Shown: in pieces, positions 48,269 through 59,435 of the stretch
Layout: each line of letters starts with the position of its first letter
How positions within the stretch are numbered: position 1 is the stretch's first letter
Assembly: GCF_945859685.1 (NCBI RefSeq)
Contig: NC_079149.1
Span: 23,099,118-23,163,117 of the forward strand
From: Eupeodes corollae
Lineage: Eukaryota; Arthropoda; Insecta; Diptera; Syrphidae
Reading direction: 5' to 3'
DNA: 64,000 nucleotides
Translations under genes and position numbers: made by a program
Notes under the pieces: model-generated
Databases searched by the model: none
The model's input: only the letters and a program-made list of their open reading frames with translations
What the model was told of the DNA's origin: nothing

Positions 48269-49000
48269 TGTTTTTTAAGAGCGACTTTTTCGCTTAGCAG
48301 TTTGATATTCAAATCCTGTTTATCAATTCTTTTAAGAATAAGTTGTAGCATTTCTCTTATGGAAGTCTCTTCATTCTTCCGCACATTTTTAACAATCTGA
48401 GAATAGGGTTTCTTTTAGGCGGTTCCTTCTTAGTATTGTTTTCAGCAGTTAAATCGTTATTTACTGTGTTTCTAATTTTGTCTCTAGCAGATGCATTTTT
48501 GCTTCTGAACGCTTGGAATTTTTTGGCAACTGGGCAGCCTCTATAGCTTGCCGTGTGATTACCCTTGCAGTTCACACATTTTTATTTCTGATCTTTGCTC
48601 AAAGGACAATTTTTAGTTGCATGTTTTCCTTCGAACTTTACACAAGCGAACTCTCGGTTGCAGTAATTTTGGGTATGACCAAAAGCTTGGCAACGTTTGC
48701 ACTGCGGAACAAATTTAGATTTTCGGAGTGGTTCAATTTTAACAGCTATGCCCAAGATTGAATCTCATTGAGACTTTGTTTGCAGTCAAAACTAAGCATG
48801 AATAAAGGCAGCAACCTCTTACTTGTCATTGATTCTCCGGAGGAGTTTTTAATTGTCTCATTCTTAAATAGATTGACTGCATCAAGGGCTTATAAGCCTT
48901 TTTGTACAAGATCTTCTACTACTTCCTCGGGAGAGCACGTGGAATGAAGACCTCTGGCTACTACTTTTATTGACCTAACGCTTTGGGGAACTGATTTTTC
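48230..49000 (-). pseudogene. Jockey-type LINE ORF1 (gag-like) with CCHC knuckles
   Basis: On the minus strand, SVRSIKVVARGLHSTCSPEE starts near 48990 and leads to RLLPLFMLSFDCKQSL. After a stop, ILGIAVKIEPLRKSKFVPQC leads into zinc knuckles CKRCQAFGHTQNYC, CVKFEGKHATKNC (second Cys of the CxxC replaced by Phe) and CVNCKGNHTASYRGC. ORF1 of Jockey elements binds RNA through such knuckles. Two internal stops (near 48755 and 48582) break it. The C-terminal end sits next to the ORF2 start at 48268. The 5' end of the LINE lies near 49000, where E-element sequence resumes, so the 5' UTR and ORF1 N-terminus are missing. Confidence 0.87.
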
Positions 49001-49002
49001 TA

Positions 49003-49080
49003 TGCTTGAAAACGTCGAGAAATGTCAAAATTTTCAATTCGACAATTCGGACCCATTACAATAACTTCCTATGCGAAGTT
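49003..49080 (-). mobile_element. Fragment of the foldback (E) element centre, E5
   Basis: AAAACGTCGAGAAATGTCAA, then TTACAATAACTTCCTATG, match the centre block of E3 (37675-37720) and, inverted, of E4 (43550-43615). The Jockey-type LINE breaks off just before it, which suggests that the LINE inserted next to, or was joined to, an E element. Confidence 0.6.
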
Positions 49081-51406
49081 AATAAAACTTCTTATTAAAA
49101 AAATCTTGATTTCATTTTCAAAAGGATTCTAATTTTGGTTGCGTCAACACTGTTTGATTTTTGAAAGACATTTTTCCAAACTTGATAAATATCTTGAACT
49201 TTGAATGCAAGATTTTTCAACTTATTTCATAAATTTGTACATACAATTTGCTGTGTATTTTTTCAGACCTAAGAACTTTTAATGCATTAAAATTCATTTG
49301 TTTTCAAAATAAGTGACACCCTACTAAGTTAATTTAATTTCTTATGCTAAATTTTAAAATTGATGCAGAAAAGCCCAATCAAATATATTTATTTTTTTTT
49401 CATCATGAATAAACACCAAATTTACGCATTCTGTTTTTCATTAATATCTTTTTAGCTTTTCATTATTATTTTTGAGGACCCAAAAAGAGTTCATTACTTT
49501 TAATACTGAAGGAAGTGCATTTTACTGCCAAAAATACGAATACAAATTTTGATACTACATTTTTGATATCACTGCGCACGTTCATATTTTCTACATTATA
49601 CAGAATTATTCTAATAGAAAAAAACAAATCCTGATTCTGTTCCTTCAGGAATGAAAATATTATACATACCTAGAGATACATGCATGGACTTAAAAAACTC
49701 ATGCGCATTACAACTTACTGCCCCGAAAATGGTGTAAACAAATATATTTTCTTTCAGTAACATCAAATTGCGTTTCGGTTGATAAATTTCTAAGAAAATA
49801 AATTCACATAAATTCTTATACAAGTTTAAATATTTAAACAAATTATTTTGGAATTTAATTATTAGAAAATAAAATAATTAATTCAAGTGCAAGAAATTTA
49901 TACATAGCTCTACATTTATTTTCTTATTATTTTATTTTTCGTTTTTGAAATCAATAAATTCAAAATCTAGACATCTCTGTCTATCGCAGTAAAATCATTA
50001 CAATCTGCAAATGCATGCAGATATAGTCGTTGCGTTTGTTTTGTGTGCGAGAGTTAAAAACTGAAAATTTAATTCGCAGAAAATTCCAGGATACACGACT
50101 AACCTGCTATAGCTGCTTATAAAATATTACAAAAACTACAAAAAACACAGCTTTTAAAAAGTGAAAAATTATCTTAAAAATACTCAATAAAATGATAAAG
50201 ATAAAACATAACTTTTATTTAAAGACAATTTCAAAAATATCCTGAATTATTGAGAAAAATATCCAAAGTAAAATAGATTCTTGTTACCACACACAAATAA
50301 AAAAAGGATAAAAATGTGTAGCCAGTGAATTTTTGCTAAGGTAAGAAAATTTATTAGTAGGTATAATAACAACGGCAATAAGTTGCAGTTTTTTCTTAAT
50401 TTAGTTTTGTGCAATGGTTTATGTGAAAATTGGAAAAATTTAAAAGGAAAAATTATGCCCTTTTTTAAGGAAATATCATAAATTTTATCATTGTTTGTCT
50501 TTGAATGAGGATTTGTTTGATTTCGTAGTGGATTTGATAGTAAATCAAATTAGCATTTTAATCAATTCACTCGGAAAAAAAAATATAAACTTGTGTGTAC
50601 ATGCGGATAGATTTTATATACCAGAAATATATATATTTTATCTATTCCTGTTTTTAGATATTTTATTTTTAGAAGACTCAGGAATTTTCAAAATCTCTTG
50701 CTTATATTTTATTGTTGAACAAAATTTCTATAAAAAATGATAGATTCTCTTTCATGGTTATTTCCAATATTTTCACTTAAGTAATGCACCTATACATTCC
50801 TTCATACAAATTACTGCATCTAAATAAAGAACAATCCAATATATGTATATTCATATAAAAATCCATTAACTATGGCGCCTATATATAGTCAATTAAATTC
50901 CCATAGATAGTGTATTGAACATACATAATAATATAGATATGATTTGTCACAAACAGCGTTGCCAAACGATGTTTTTTGATGAACGAAATACTTCATTAAA
51001 AAAAAACATATACGTATTGAATTAAAAAAGTCCTTTTCTAGTTTATTTTTCTTTCGTAAAATGACAAAAAAACTAAAACTTAACAAAAAATTATACAAAG
51101 TAATGAAAAAGTTACTTAAATTATTTAAACAAATAAATTTGATTCTTCTTAAGATGGATTTTTGAATCATTGATTTAAACAAATCTTGCCTCCATTAAAA
51201 AAAAGATCTCCGTTAGTAAAATAAAAATTACTAAAAGACAAATAAAATATCCTCTGTTGGCAACATTGGTCTCAGAGTTGCTTCAAAAGAAAAAAAAAAC
51301 AATTGTTTCCTTTAAATAAATAGCTACTGCTTTATTTTAAACTGAATGAAAAGTCAACGAACTTTATTATTTTATTTTACTATTTTCTTCTTGGAATTAA
51401 CACTGT
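49081..51406. other. No gene recognised
   Basis: Strongly AT-rich noncoding DNA with frequent homopolymer runs. Short ORFs such as 50495-50740 are Ile/Phe/Leu-rich and low-complexity. No element ends were seen. Confidence 0.4.
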
Positions 51407-52309
51407 TTCAAAACTAGAAATATTTACGATGGACATGGGATGGGAAATTATACACAATTCACTTTAAATCGACTGTACGGGTTTTTCAATAAGAGGTTTC
51501 ATTTTGACATTGAAAATTTCTTAAGAAGAACATATCTTTTTCTTGAGTAATTCGATAATTTGCATCTGCATGTCTTCAATAATTTCATGAATTCCATCTT
51601 AAAGTAATTGAAACTAATGTTGAACATTGGCATAAAAGTTATTTTTCCTTTGCGTGGCTTTAATGAAAAAAGTCTAAAGTTGTTAAATAACAAGATCTCG
51701 CTTCTCAGTAGACAATTGTTATTACCTTTTTGAGAAATAACACAGCCAGGAGGAAGAACAGCGATTTAATTGACGTTCAAGTCATTTCTTATAATTACGG
51801 TCATACAAAATCACTAAACTTAACTCGATAGTGCAATTCATTCAACGTAACAGTTTCACTAGGCTCATTTTGATATGAGTAAGGTCCAATTCCTTCAAGC
51901 CATCAGTAAAGATTATTTTTCGATGAAAATCTGGATCATTTTGATGCATTTCAAGGACTAAATCAGAAAAACTTCAAAGATTCTGGTGACACACTTAAGT
52001 TTTTGCGTTAGCAAAACTTAGAAAGTATTAAGATTTTAAACTGCATGCAAAATGAGGTGTGATTTCGTTCAAGGAATACTTTATTCAAAAAATCGAGAAA
52101 CCTGAGTTTTCATCAACATTTAAGGCTACGGCAGCAATATTTTAGTTGATTAACGCAAATGTTTCGATTGTAAAAAAAGGCTTAAGCGAGTGACGCAAAG
52201 AGCTTTAGTTTTGAGAATTTGATACTGCATTAGTTTTTGCAGTTAATTTTTTACAATTTCAATGAGTTGTTTCATACTTTTTATTTTTCAATTATCAAAA
52301 TATGACTGC
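51407..52309 (-). pseudogene. Rosa-like mariner, first unit of a tandem duplication
   Basis: A TA at 51476-51477 precedes the terminal repeat GGGTTTTTCAATAAGAGG. On the minus strand, NIAAVALNVDENSGFSI (about 52150-52100) is followed by VLEMHQNDPDFHRKIIFTD (about 51955-51900), which carries the first catalytic Asp. A deletion joins this to GIGPYSYQNEPSETVTLNEL (about 51885-51830). The C-terminal region is barely readable (51693-51499). Stops and frameshifts abound. About 70 bases outside the left terminal repeat (51407-51475) also match 52310-52375, so the repeat unit is larger than the transposon. Confidence 0.72.
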
Positions 52310-52627
52310 TTCAAAAGTAGAAATGTTTACAATATGCATGGGTTTTGAAATGATATATCTGTATAATTCCCTTAAAATTGACTATCCAATAAGAAGTTTC
52401 ATTTTGATAATACAAACATGAGTAGGTACCTATGTTAAAAAGAAATCAATAGATGTTTGTTTTATCTTAAAGATGAAGACATTCAATTAACTGTTTAAAA
52501 CGATATGATCTTAATGGCTAGCATGGCTTCAACTGCAGCACCATATACTTTTCGAAAATAACTTCAATGGCCAATTCATACATCGCTGCTTTGTGTCCTC
52601 GATAACTTCGTGAATCTCTTTCTTATA

Positions 52628-52892
52628 AAATAAATAAATTGGGTAACGCAACAATCCGTTTTGAACCAGGGCCTAGTGACTTACAACTCTCAACCATTCC
52701 TGTCTGCGAGTACTGTTGTCAGGAATGGAAGGGACCTACAATTTTATGCCGAATCCGAACGGCTAATTTGAGAAAGCATGACAAGAGTTACTCTTGAAGG
52801 ATTTGTCAATTCCTCGCAAGAGGCAGTACCTGCGAAAATTAATTTTTTTAAATTAAGTCCAACGAACTAACCATCATGCCACGGGTACTACA
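52628..52892 (-). mobile_element. tRNA-derived SINE, second copy, lacking box B
   Basis: It is closely similar to 31648-31968 over the body (GCAACAATCCGTTTTGAACC, CTTACAACTCTCAACCATTC, GTCAATTCCTCGCAAGAGGC). The head is also present (CATCATGCCACGGGTACTAC). About 35 bases that hold the B box are missing, so this copy should not be transcribed by Pol III. Flanks AATCTCTTTCTTATA (52612) and ATTCTCATTCTTAAG (52893) look like a diverged target duplication. Confidence 0.83.
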
Positions 52893-52967
52893 TTCTCATT
52901 CTTAAGCTATTGAATAATGAAGCATTGGCATAAAACTTATTTTTCACTTCAGAAATAAGTCTTAAGG

Positions 52968-53894
52968 TAAACGGTGATTTTTTAAGAGCTTGAAAACTTT
53001 AAAAAAAAAACGCATAAAATTTGCAAAATCTCATCGATTCTTTATTTGAAACGTTAGATTAGTCCATGACATTTACTTTTTGAAGATAATTTCATTTAAA
53101 TGTTGACCGCAGCTGCGTCTTAAGTGGTACATTCGGAAAGTCCAATTTTGGGTAACTTTTTCGAGCATTTCGGCCGGAATATCCCGAATTTCTTCGGAAA
53201 TGTTGTCTTCCAAAGCTGGAATAGTTGCTGGCTTATTTGTGTAGACTTTAGACTTGACGTAGCCCTACAAAAAATAGTCTAAAGGCGTCAAATCGCATGA
53301 TCTTGGTGGCCAATTTACCGGTGCATTCCTTGAGATGAATTGTTCTCCGAAGTTTTGCCCTCAAAATGGCCATAGAATCGCGAGCTGTGTGGCATGTAGC
53401 GCCATCTTGTTGAAACCACATGTCAACCAAGTTCAGTTCTTCCATTTTTGGCAACAAAAAGTTTGTTAGCATTGAACGATAGCGATCGTTGCTGCGAACG
53501 GCGACGAATCGACATTTCACGGTCTTCAGCAACACTCTCAGAAACAGACGCAATATTCTCTTCTGTACGCACTGTACGCATTCGTGTGGTTAGTTTAATG
53601 TCCAATAAAGTAAACTGAGTGCGAAACTTGGTCACAATCGCATTAATTGTTTGCTCACTTGGTCGATTATGTAGACCATAAATCGGACGTAAAGCGCGAA
53701 ACACATTTCGAACCGAATACTGATTTTGGTAATAAAATTCAATGATTTGCAAGCGTTGCTCGTTAGTAAGTCTATTCATGATGAAATGTCAAAGCATACT
53801 GAGCATCTTTCTCTTTGACACCATGTCTGAAATCCCGCGTGATCTGTCAAATACTAATGCATGACAATCCTAACCTCAAAAAAATCACCCTTTA
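52968..53894 (-). pseudogene. Mariner with intact ends, transposase missing its middle
   Basis: The ends are TA + AACGGTGATTTTTTAAGAG (52968) and, inverted, TA + AAGGGTGATTTTTTTGAG (53894). These are imperfect terminal repeats with TA target sites on both sides. On the minus strand the N-terminal domain reads MNRLTNEQRLQIIEFYYQNQ to about residue 90 (53779-53510). It is then joined to RSNDRYRSMLTNFLLPKMEE, followed by VDMWFQQDGATCHTARDS (second catalytic Asp), at 53485-53340. LDYFLWG-type sequence is degraded at about 53260, and the C-terminal region extends to 53070. The deletion removes the first catalytic Asp region. The terminal repeats differ from those of the GGGTTTTTCAATA group, so this is another subfamily. 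Confidence 0.88.
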
Positions 53895-54800
53895 TTTACT
53901 CAGAAGACCTTAGTGATCAATAATGTTCACCTCAAAATGACACGGTCAGGAAAAATGTTCTTGCATAATTATGATTTGTTTTTGCTTATGTGAAAAGTAC
54001 CACAGTGTTGTTGTGGTCCACATCAATACCTTCTAGTTCCGGCCAAAAAAAATCATTTTTCACAACTATTCACCGTTTTCAAATAAGTAGTCCAGTCAAT
54101 GAACGAAACAAATTGCTTTCACCTCAAAAAAAAAGCCAACAGTTTAGAAACTTGGCACACTTACTAAGGGATGTCTGATGATGACCCAAAAAAACGTCTC
54201 CAAAAATCCAACGGACGTGAGCTCTAGCGGCAGTTAAGAGAAACATGGTGTTTGTTTCAGTCTTTCACGTTGATCTGGAAAACTATTTGTCGTACCACAT
54301 CTATTTCGAGCATAAAATGCGACAAACCTGCTTTTGAAAGTATCCTCCGAAATGAAAATGTCCTTAATATTTAAAAATCATTTTTCGACAAAAATCTGTA
54401 TAACTTTATTGTATTTCAAGGACCATATTAGCAAAGATTCGATATTGCTGGTGACAGAGCGCAATAAATTCTTGTGTTAATACGGCTTAAAAAATGATCA
54501 AACTTAACACTGTATTTAAAATACTTTGCAATATCGTTAGTTGAGTTTATAATTCTAAATATCGACGAAGAATCGAAAAACCTGGGTTTATGTCAACACT
54601 TAAGACTACAGCAACAATATTGCTCACTTTGTCAAAAAAAAAAATACTGTGGTGTAAAGTGTTTTAGTTTTGAGAACTAAAGACTTCAAAATTTCCATCT
54701 TTTTTTCAGAAAATTTTAACAGTTTCAATGAGTTGCAGCCGCTTGTAGAAGTTTTTACTTGTCAAATTTTGCAACTACTAAAGTGTGAAAAAGTAACAGC

Positions 54801-55169
54801 TGCCCAAATAGCTGTCATTTTAAATTAAATCTCTAATTGAAAAAAAAATAGTTTATCTTACTTTATAAATATTATTCAAATCTATGGTTTATTTATTATT
54901 ATTTAGTTCTAAAACAAATCAAGAACATTTTTAAAAAATTAAAAATTAAATATTTATAAAATTTACAAACGGACATAGTCCGTCAGTGGGTTAGATCTCG
55001 CTTGAATATACATTTTTGAACAATTGGACATTTATTTTGACGAATTTAAAATATTTTTTTCCAATCATAAAATTTCTGAACAACAAAAAATTACAAAATT
55101 ACAATTTTTGAGTTTAAAATATTTTACATTATAATCCATCATGTTTAATTCGTAAATTTTTGTATTACA
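54801..55169. other. No gene recognised
   Basis: AT-rich spacer between the duplicated mariner and the LINE 3' end. Confidence 0.35.
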
Positions 55170-56838
55170 TGTTAGACATTTTTTTTTAATTTCATCAAAA
55201 TCTTAAAGCTATCTTAAAGCTAGACAAAAATTTAAAAAAAAAACTATCGTAAATGTCAAAAACTTAAAAAATGTCTTACTGGCCCTATGCGGGTGCTCTA
55301 GGTTAATTCAATATCTTATAACTACTGCCTTTCGGAGTAAGAACAATTTTAATACAAAATAACAAGAACTTAATCTAAAACTAAGAAAGTTAAAAAAAAT
55401 TCTTAATATCTTTATCATTGTTTTTTACTTTATATAAAACTTAAAAACAATAAACCGAAACCCATTATAATACTTAAGCTACTGTAAACTAACCAAAACT
55501 AATAATACTACTTAAAAATACTTTAAAACTAGAACAGCCAAGGTAATCGTTTTTTTTTTTTTGATTTTTTTTTGTGTGTTTTTTTTTTGGTTCCACCCTG
55601 ACTGGCTCTAACCTAATCCTTAGACTTATGTGAGCCGGCTAGACAACTTTAAATGACATTCTCAATTTGAAGCCACCACAACTGGTTTTCCTGCCTCAAA
55701 CTATCTCTTAGGTCCCTATCGGAAACAGTCCTACTGAACCGAAGGCACTCGGCTCCGTCCAGTGCGAGGACATCTCGACTGTTAACGAGTCACCTATCTA
55801 CAGTTTTACGGCTGACGTGGTAGATTATCGGAACCGCCTCCCTATCCTGTATCAGTCCTCAATTGTCTTAATAGAGAAAAGCTTCGGACTGAATATTTCC
55901 ACTTAAACGTGCACTCATTGTTGGGGTAGTAAGCCCTAAAAATTAAACTGATAGCCAACGACATAAAGCTTCAGCAAGAAATTATCTATTCTTTTTATGT
56001 TGCCTCTGTTGTATAGAACCTGGTTGGAATAGTAATGTTTGTACTCCGACTCTGGTGTTTTGTGTTGCAAAAATTGTCTCTCAAATACCCAAATCTTTTC
56101 CATTTGAGATGGGGCAACGTTGAACCATGTCGGGCACCAATAGGTTATCATCGGCCGGATAAGAGCCAAGTAGCAAACCACCTTCACACTGGTGTCAAGA
56201 CGGCTGCTAAAAAACAACCGTTTTGTTAGGGCAAAGGCTCCCATAGCTTTGGCCAGAGCAGCACTCATATGTCTGTCGAAATACAAGTACTGATCCAACC
56301 AGATGCCAAGGTACTGTGGCTGTCTATTTGGTACAACGATTACTAGATTTTTCCAGTTCTTTCTCGTATCCCTTGAGGCTTCATACAACAGAGTCCTGAA
56401 CAGAATAGTTTTGCATTTCTGAAAGTTGATTTTCAACTTCCAGTCATCGCAATATTGATGACTCTTGTCAAAGTCACCCTGCAAAAGTGTCTTGATAACC
56501 TTAATTTTTGGGGCCGTTTTGTACGCAATTAGGTCGTCGGCGTACTCTATCGCCTGAGTCAGATTTGCTATCAGATCACGGGTGTAAATGCTGAATAAGG
56601 TCGGCGAGTTTACCGCTCCCTGTTGAAGACAATTTTTAACATCAAAGGTTTTGGTAGATGTTACATTGCCAATTTTGACAATAAACCGTCTGCCATTAAG
56701 CATGTCATAAAGCATATACAAGAGTGGTTTACCAATGCCAAGTCTGTTTAACTTTAGATACAGACCCTCTAATCATACGGTGTCGAAGGCCTTCTCCAAG
56801 TCAACCAGACAAACACCCATACATTGACTTTTAGATTT
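55170..56838 (-). pseudogene. LINE reverse transcriptase with long 3' UTR, copy A
   Basis: The minus strand at 56721-55936 is open for 261 codons. It carries LNGRRFIVKIGN, LQQGAVNSPTLFSIYTRDL and IEYADDLIAY, which has an intact YADD catalytic pair, then KINFQKCKTILF, YLGIWLDQYLYFDRHM, PMITYWCPTW and a C-terminal end DNFLLKLYVVGYQFNF. Upstream blocks (VDLEKAFDTVxL) are visible to 56838, where similarity to copy B (63178-64000) ends. About 770 bases below 55936 align with the 3' flank of copy B and are taken as 3' UTR. The 5' two thirds are missing. LxQGAVNSPxLFxIYTxDL recalls LOA/Jockey-related fly LINEs; clade is uncertain. Confidence 0.85.
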
Positions 56839-57789
56839 ATTAGACTATATTTCGCATGAATATTTTTCAATATCCAATAGAAAAATTAAGATTTTTCAGA
56901 AGTATTCCAACCCATTAAGATTTTAAATGACATTTACGTCTTTTACTTTAATAACATAAAAAAAAAACAACTTAGATAGACATGAAGCTCTATTTCCAAA
57001 TATATTAAAATAATAACAATCTCTTAGAAAACAATTACACTCCAGAAAACATATCCCAACCCAATACCAACTTTTCTGGAATAAACATTCTTCTGCACTT
57101 AAATTGATCGCAGCCCAATTTTATTTTATTTGAGTTTTGACCAAATTATATTCACTCTTGATGTTTTTATTGTTTTGCATGTAAAATTTTGCTAACTTGG
57201 CTATTAACTCTTTCAAAACCGACGTCTGCTATAAGAATCAGTCGGATTTTGTATGAAATAAACCATGCCATACTTGAAATATGACAAATTATTTAAAGTT
57301 CAAATAACGTCTTTTAAATTAAAGAAACATATAAACTATCTATGTAGTAGTCTATAACTTGAAATATAAATGCAAATTTTTAAAATCAATTAAAACTATT
57401 TCTTATTAGAAGTTTTTGTTGCTCTACCGGAATATTTTAAAAATTTCGTTAATTATAATTCAACTTTTTGTCTTAACATTTTTTCCTCAACTCGAGATTA
57501 GGATACTGCATTCATTCAACATAGGTAATCATTTGTGAATGTAAAGTTTGTCACACCTGTTTAAAAAATAGTTAATCAAGCAATTGAAGTTTGACCTCCG
57601 TTCTTTTTTTTTTGAAAGTAATTATGAGGCTAAACCGAAAGTATTGACAAAAAAAAACATCAAAATATTCTAGATTTTTCGAATCAGAGTTGAGTAAATA
57701 TTTTTTTTTTTTCTGTTTAACCCCCACCCCCCTCCATACCATCTTTCTAAAAATTCTAATTCATGCCCTTATTTCGTATTTCATTGCAG
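56839..57789. other. Upstream intron/intergenic DNA of the host gene
   Basis: The stretch is AT-rich and has no readable element. Its 3' end looks like an intron, as described for the acceptor below. The donor and 5' exon were not found in this stretch. Confidence 0.5.
57755..57789 (+). promoter_or_regulatory. Splice acceptor upstream of the host coding exon
   Basis: A CTAAT branch-point-like motif (57758) is followed by a pyrimidine-rich stretch and TTTCATTGCAG, with AG at 57788-57789. This fits fly introns and implies a noncoding upstream exon, so 57790-57904 is 5' UTR in this exon. Confidence 0.65.
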
Positions 57790-57904
57790 CTCATCAAAAT
57801 CCAACACCAAAATTCGATTTGATAAAAATTTTATGATAAAACCGACGACGGTGCCGGAATAACTCATTTGATAACCAACATCATCATCACCTTTTGCTGC
57901 AAAG

Positions 57905-59317
57905 ATGCTTTATCCGAAGTTTCCCCGTCGCACACTGGCCCTCATACTCTTTTGTATGGTAATCACACTTGGAGCAGTTGGATCGATATTCTTAATCTAT
58001 TTCTTCAATGAAAACAGTACTCCTCTCTTTGATACTCCATCACTGAAATCGGTATATGTTGATGATAAGACAAGTCAACAATATCGACAAAATTTACTCG
58101 AAAAGAACGAATACAAATCGGATTCGGAACTTTTGAGTATTTATTCGAATTATGTCGAAAACGATCAAATTCGAATTGAAAATAGCAGTTTGTCAATATT
58201 GAAAGCTGCCCAAGAATTTGCCGCTGGTGCAGCAGCTGCTGATGAGCGTAAGAAACAAGCTCAAGCTGTTTCCACAAAAAAGAGCATCAATATGAAGGGA
58301 CAGAAGGACACTTATGCAGCAAGTTCTGATACTATTTACATTGATGATTTCGAAAGACCAACCTACAGCAGTAAGAGTCGTGGGGAATTGGGTGATATTG
58401 ACTATTTCGATACGATTCTGGTCGATCATAAGGTGGTGGGCAGTAAAATGCCAACGGTTGAGAAATTTAGCAGTGTCCAAATTGAAGAAGCTGCCCCTTC
58501 AATTGTCTACAAGACCAGAATCATTTCGGAGGTTTCGAACAGTGATGGCAATGAGAGTGAACTCAAACCCAGAATCAACAACAAACGACGTTGGGACAAA
58601 AACAAGCTCCTGAAGTTGAGAAAAGACGACGATGTCTACGATTCGGAAGTCGAAACAGCCGGCAGTGGCAGTGGTGACTTCTTCGACGACACTGAAGTCA
58701 ATGAGGTCTTCATAAAGCAGCTTAGCTCGAGGGCAAACAAGAAGGAAAAATCATCTCGAAAGTCGTCAAAAATGAACAATATGCGCAGAAAAAAGAAGCA
58801 CCGCGTCTTCATCAGAGTCGGTGACAAATTCATCTCATCTTCACCAACACTTTCGACAATGTCATCTGAGGACGAAATTCGATCCAACTGGTCCTACCAG
58901 AGGAACTTCAAGAAACTATCTTCATACCCAACAAATCCAACAATTCATTACTCAGAGCCGTTGTCATCAGGAAATAAGAAATTGCTCGTCCCAGCAGCAG
59001 TCTTCACCAACACTGGCGGCAGCAATTCACCAACATCTCCGTACAATGATAATTTTCAATCACAATTGGAACTGAGTGAAGTCGGATCGACACCAATAGT
59101 AAAGAACTCCGAAGGCCCTCTAACCAATTTGCGAGACATAAGTGTAGCCTCTTCCGGGGCAGCTGAGAACAATGAGGCGTGGATTGAGACCCGAACCCGG
59201 CGCATCATGGGCAATGTGAAGAAAAGTGAAGAACGCTCCCGCCAGCTACTCCTCTGCGAAGAAGCCGGTGGTGGTGAATTATGCCGAATGTTATTTAAGG
59301 GTCATATCAATGATTAA
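57905..59317 (+). CDS. Uncharacterised type II membrane or secreted-ectodomain protein, proteoglycan-like
   Basis: A clean 470-codon ORF within one exon. The start follows CTGCAAAG, and no in-frame ATG was noted before it within the exon. Residues 1-9 are basic (PRR at 7-9) and 10-34 form one strong hydrophobic segment, so a type II anchor is predicted with a lumenal or extracellular C-terminus. The ectodomain is hydrophilic and probably disordered. It has N-glycosylation sequons at N37, N93, N216 and N328, an Ala-rich helix near 100-115, and acidic tyrosine-containing stretches (145-150, 241-250). Ser-Gly repeats amid acidic residues (GSGSGDFFDD, 253-262) fit glycosaminoglycan attachment. 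Basic clusters follow (KKEKSSRKSS; RRKKKHR at 294-300). RTRR (430-433) fits furin cleavage, leaving a 37-residue tail with C451 and C460, the only cysteines outside the membrane segment. Codon use is less AT-biased than the neighbourhood and the ORF has no lesions, so it is a host gene. No family was recognised. Confidence 0.88.
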   Translation: MLYPKFPRRTLALILFCMVITLGAVGSIFLIYFFNENSTPLFDTPSLKSVYVDDKTSQQYRQNLLEKNEYKSDSELLSIYSNYVENDQIRIENSSLSILKAAQEFAAGAAAADERKKQAQAVSTKKSINMKGQKDTYAASSDTIYIDDFERPTYSSKSRGELGDIDYFDTILVDHKVVGSKMPTVEKFSSVQIEEAAPSIVYKTRIISEVSNSDGNESELKPRINNKRRWDKNKLLKLRKDDDVYDSEVETAGSGSGDFFDDTEVNEVFIKQLSSRANKKEKSSRKSSKMNNMRRKKKHRVFIRVGDKFISSSPTLSTMSSEDEIRSNWSYQRNFKKLSSYPTNPTIHYSEPLSSGNKKLLVPAAVFTNTGGSNSPTSPYNDNFQSQLELSEVGSTPIVKNSEGPLTNLRDISVASSGAAENNEAWIETRTRRIMGNVKKSEERSRQLLLCEEAGGGELCRMLFKGHIND

Positions 59318-59340
59318 GTTAACAAAACAAAATTTGCACA

Positions 59341-59435
59341 AATAAAAACAGAAAAAATAAATGTATGTAACTAAAAAAATAAGAAACTGAAAAATACTAA
59401 GGTGTGTTAGAAAAAACAATGTTAGAAAAAATAAA
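59341..59435 (+). terminator. Polyadenylation signals of the host gene
   Basis: AATAAA occurs at 59341, 59356 and 59430, within 120 bases after the stop codon at 59315-59317. A short 3' UTR is therefore likely; which site is used cannot be told. Confidence 0.55.

Larger units (their letters stand above)
52310..54800 (-). pseudogene. Rosa-like mariner, second unit of the tandem duplication, with two insertions
   Basis: This unit repeats the first. Flank (TTCAAAAGTAGAAATGTTTA) is followed by CAATAAGAAGTTTCATTTTG at 52376. On the far side of the insertions, minus-strand NIVAVVLSVDINPGFSI lies near 54620-54570, and LTQEFIALCHQQYRIFANMV, then LEIQ, lies near 54480-54410. The unit ends near 54800 (TTTCAATGAGTTG...). 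A SINE (52628-52892) and a separate mariner (52968-53894) lie inside it, so both arrived after, or independently of, the duplication. Catalytic residues are not preserved in a readable frame. Confidence 0.68.

Noticed and set aside
48513..48761. An 82-codon ORF (+)
   Set aside because: It is the antisense of the zinc knuckles of the Jockey-type ORF1.
58005..59075. ORFs in other frames and on the opposite strand of the host exon (58193-58480 and 58636-58887 on -, 58314-58613 on +)
   Set aside because: They are overlapping by-products of the 470-codon frame, which has the start context, splice acceptor and poly(A) signals.
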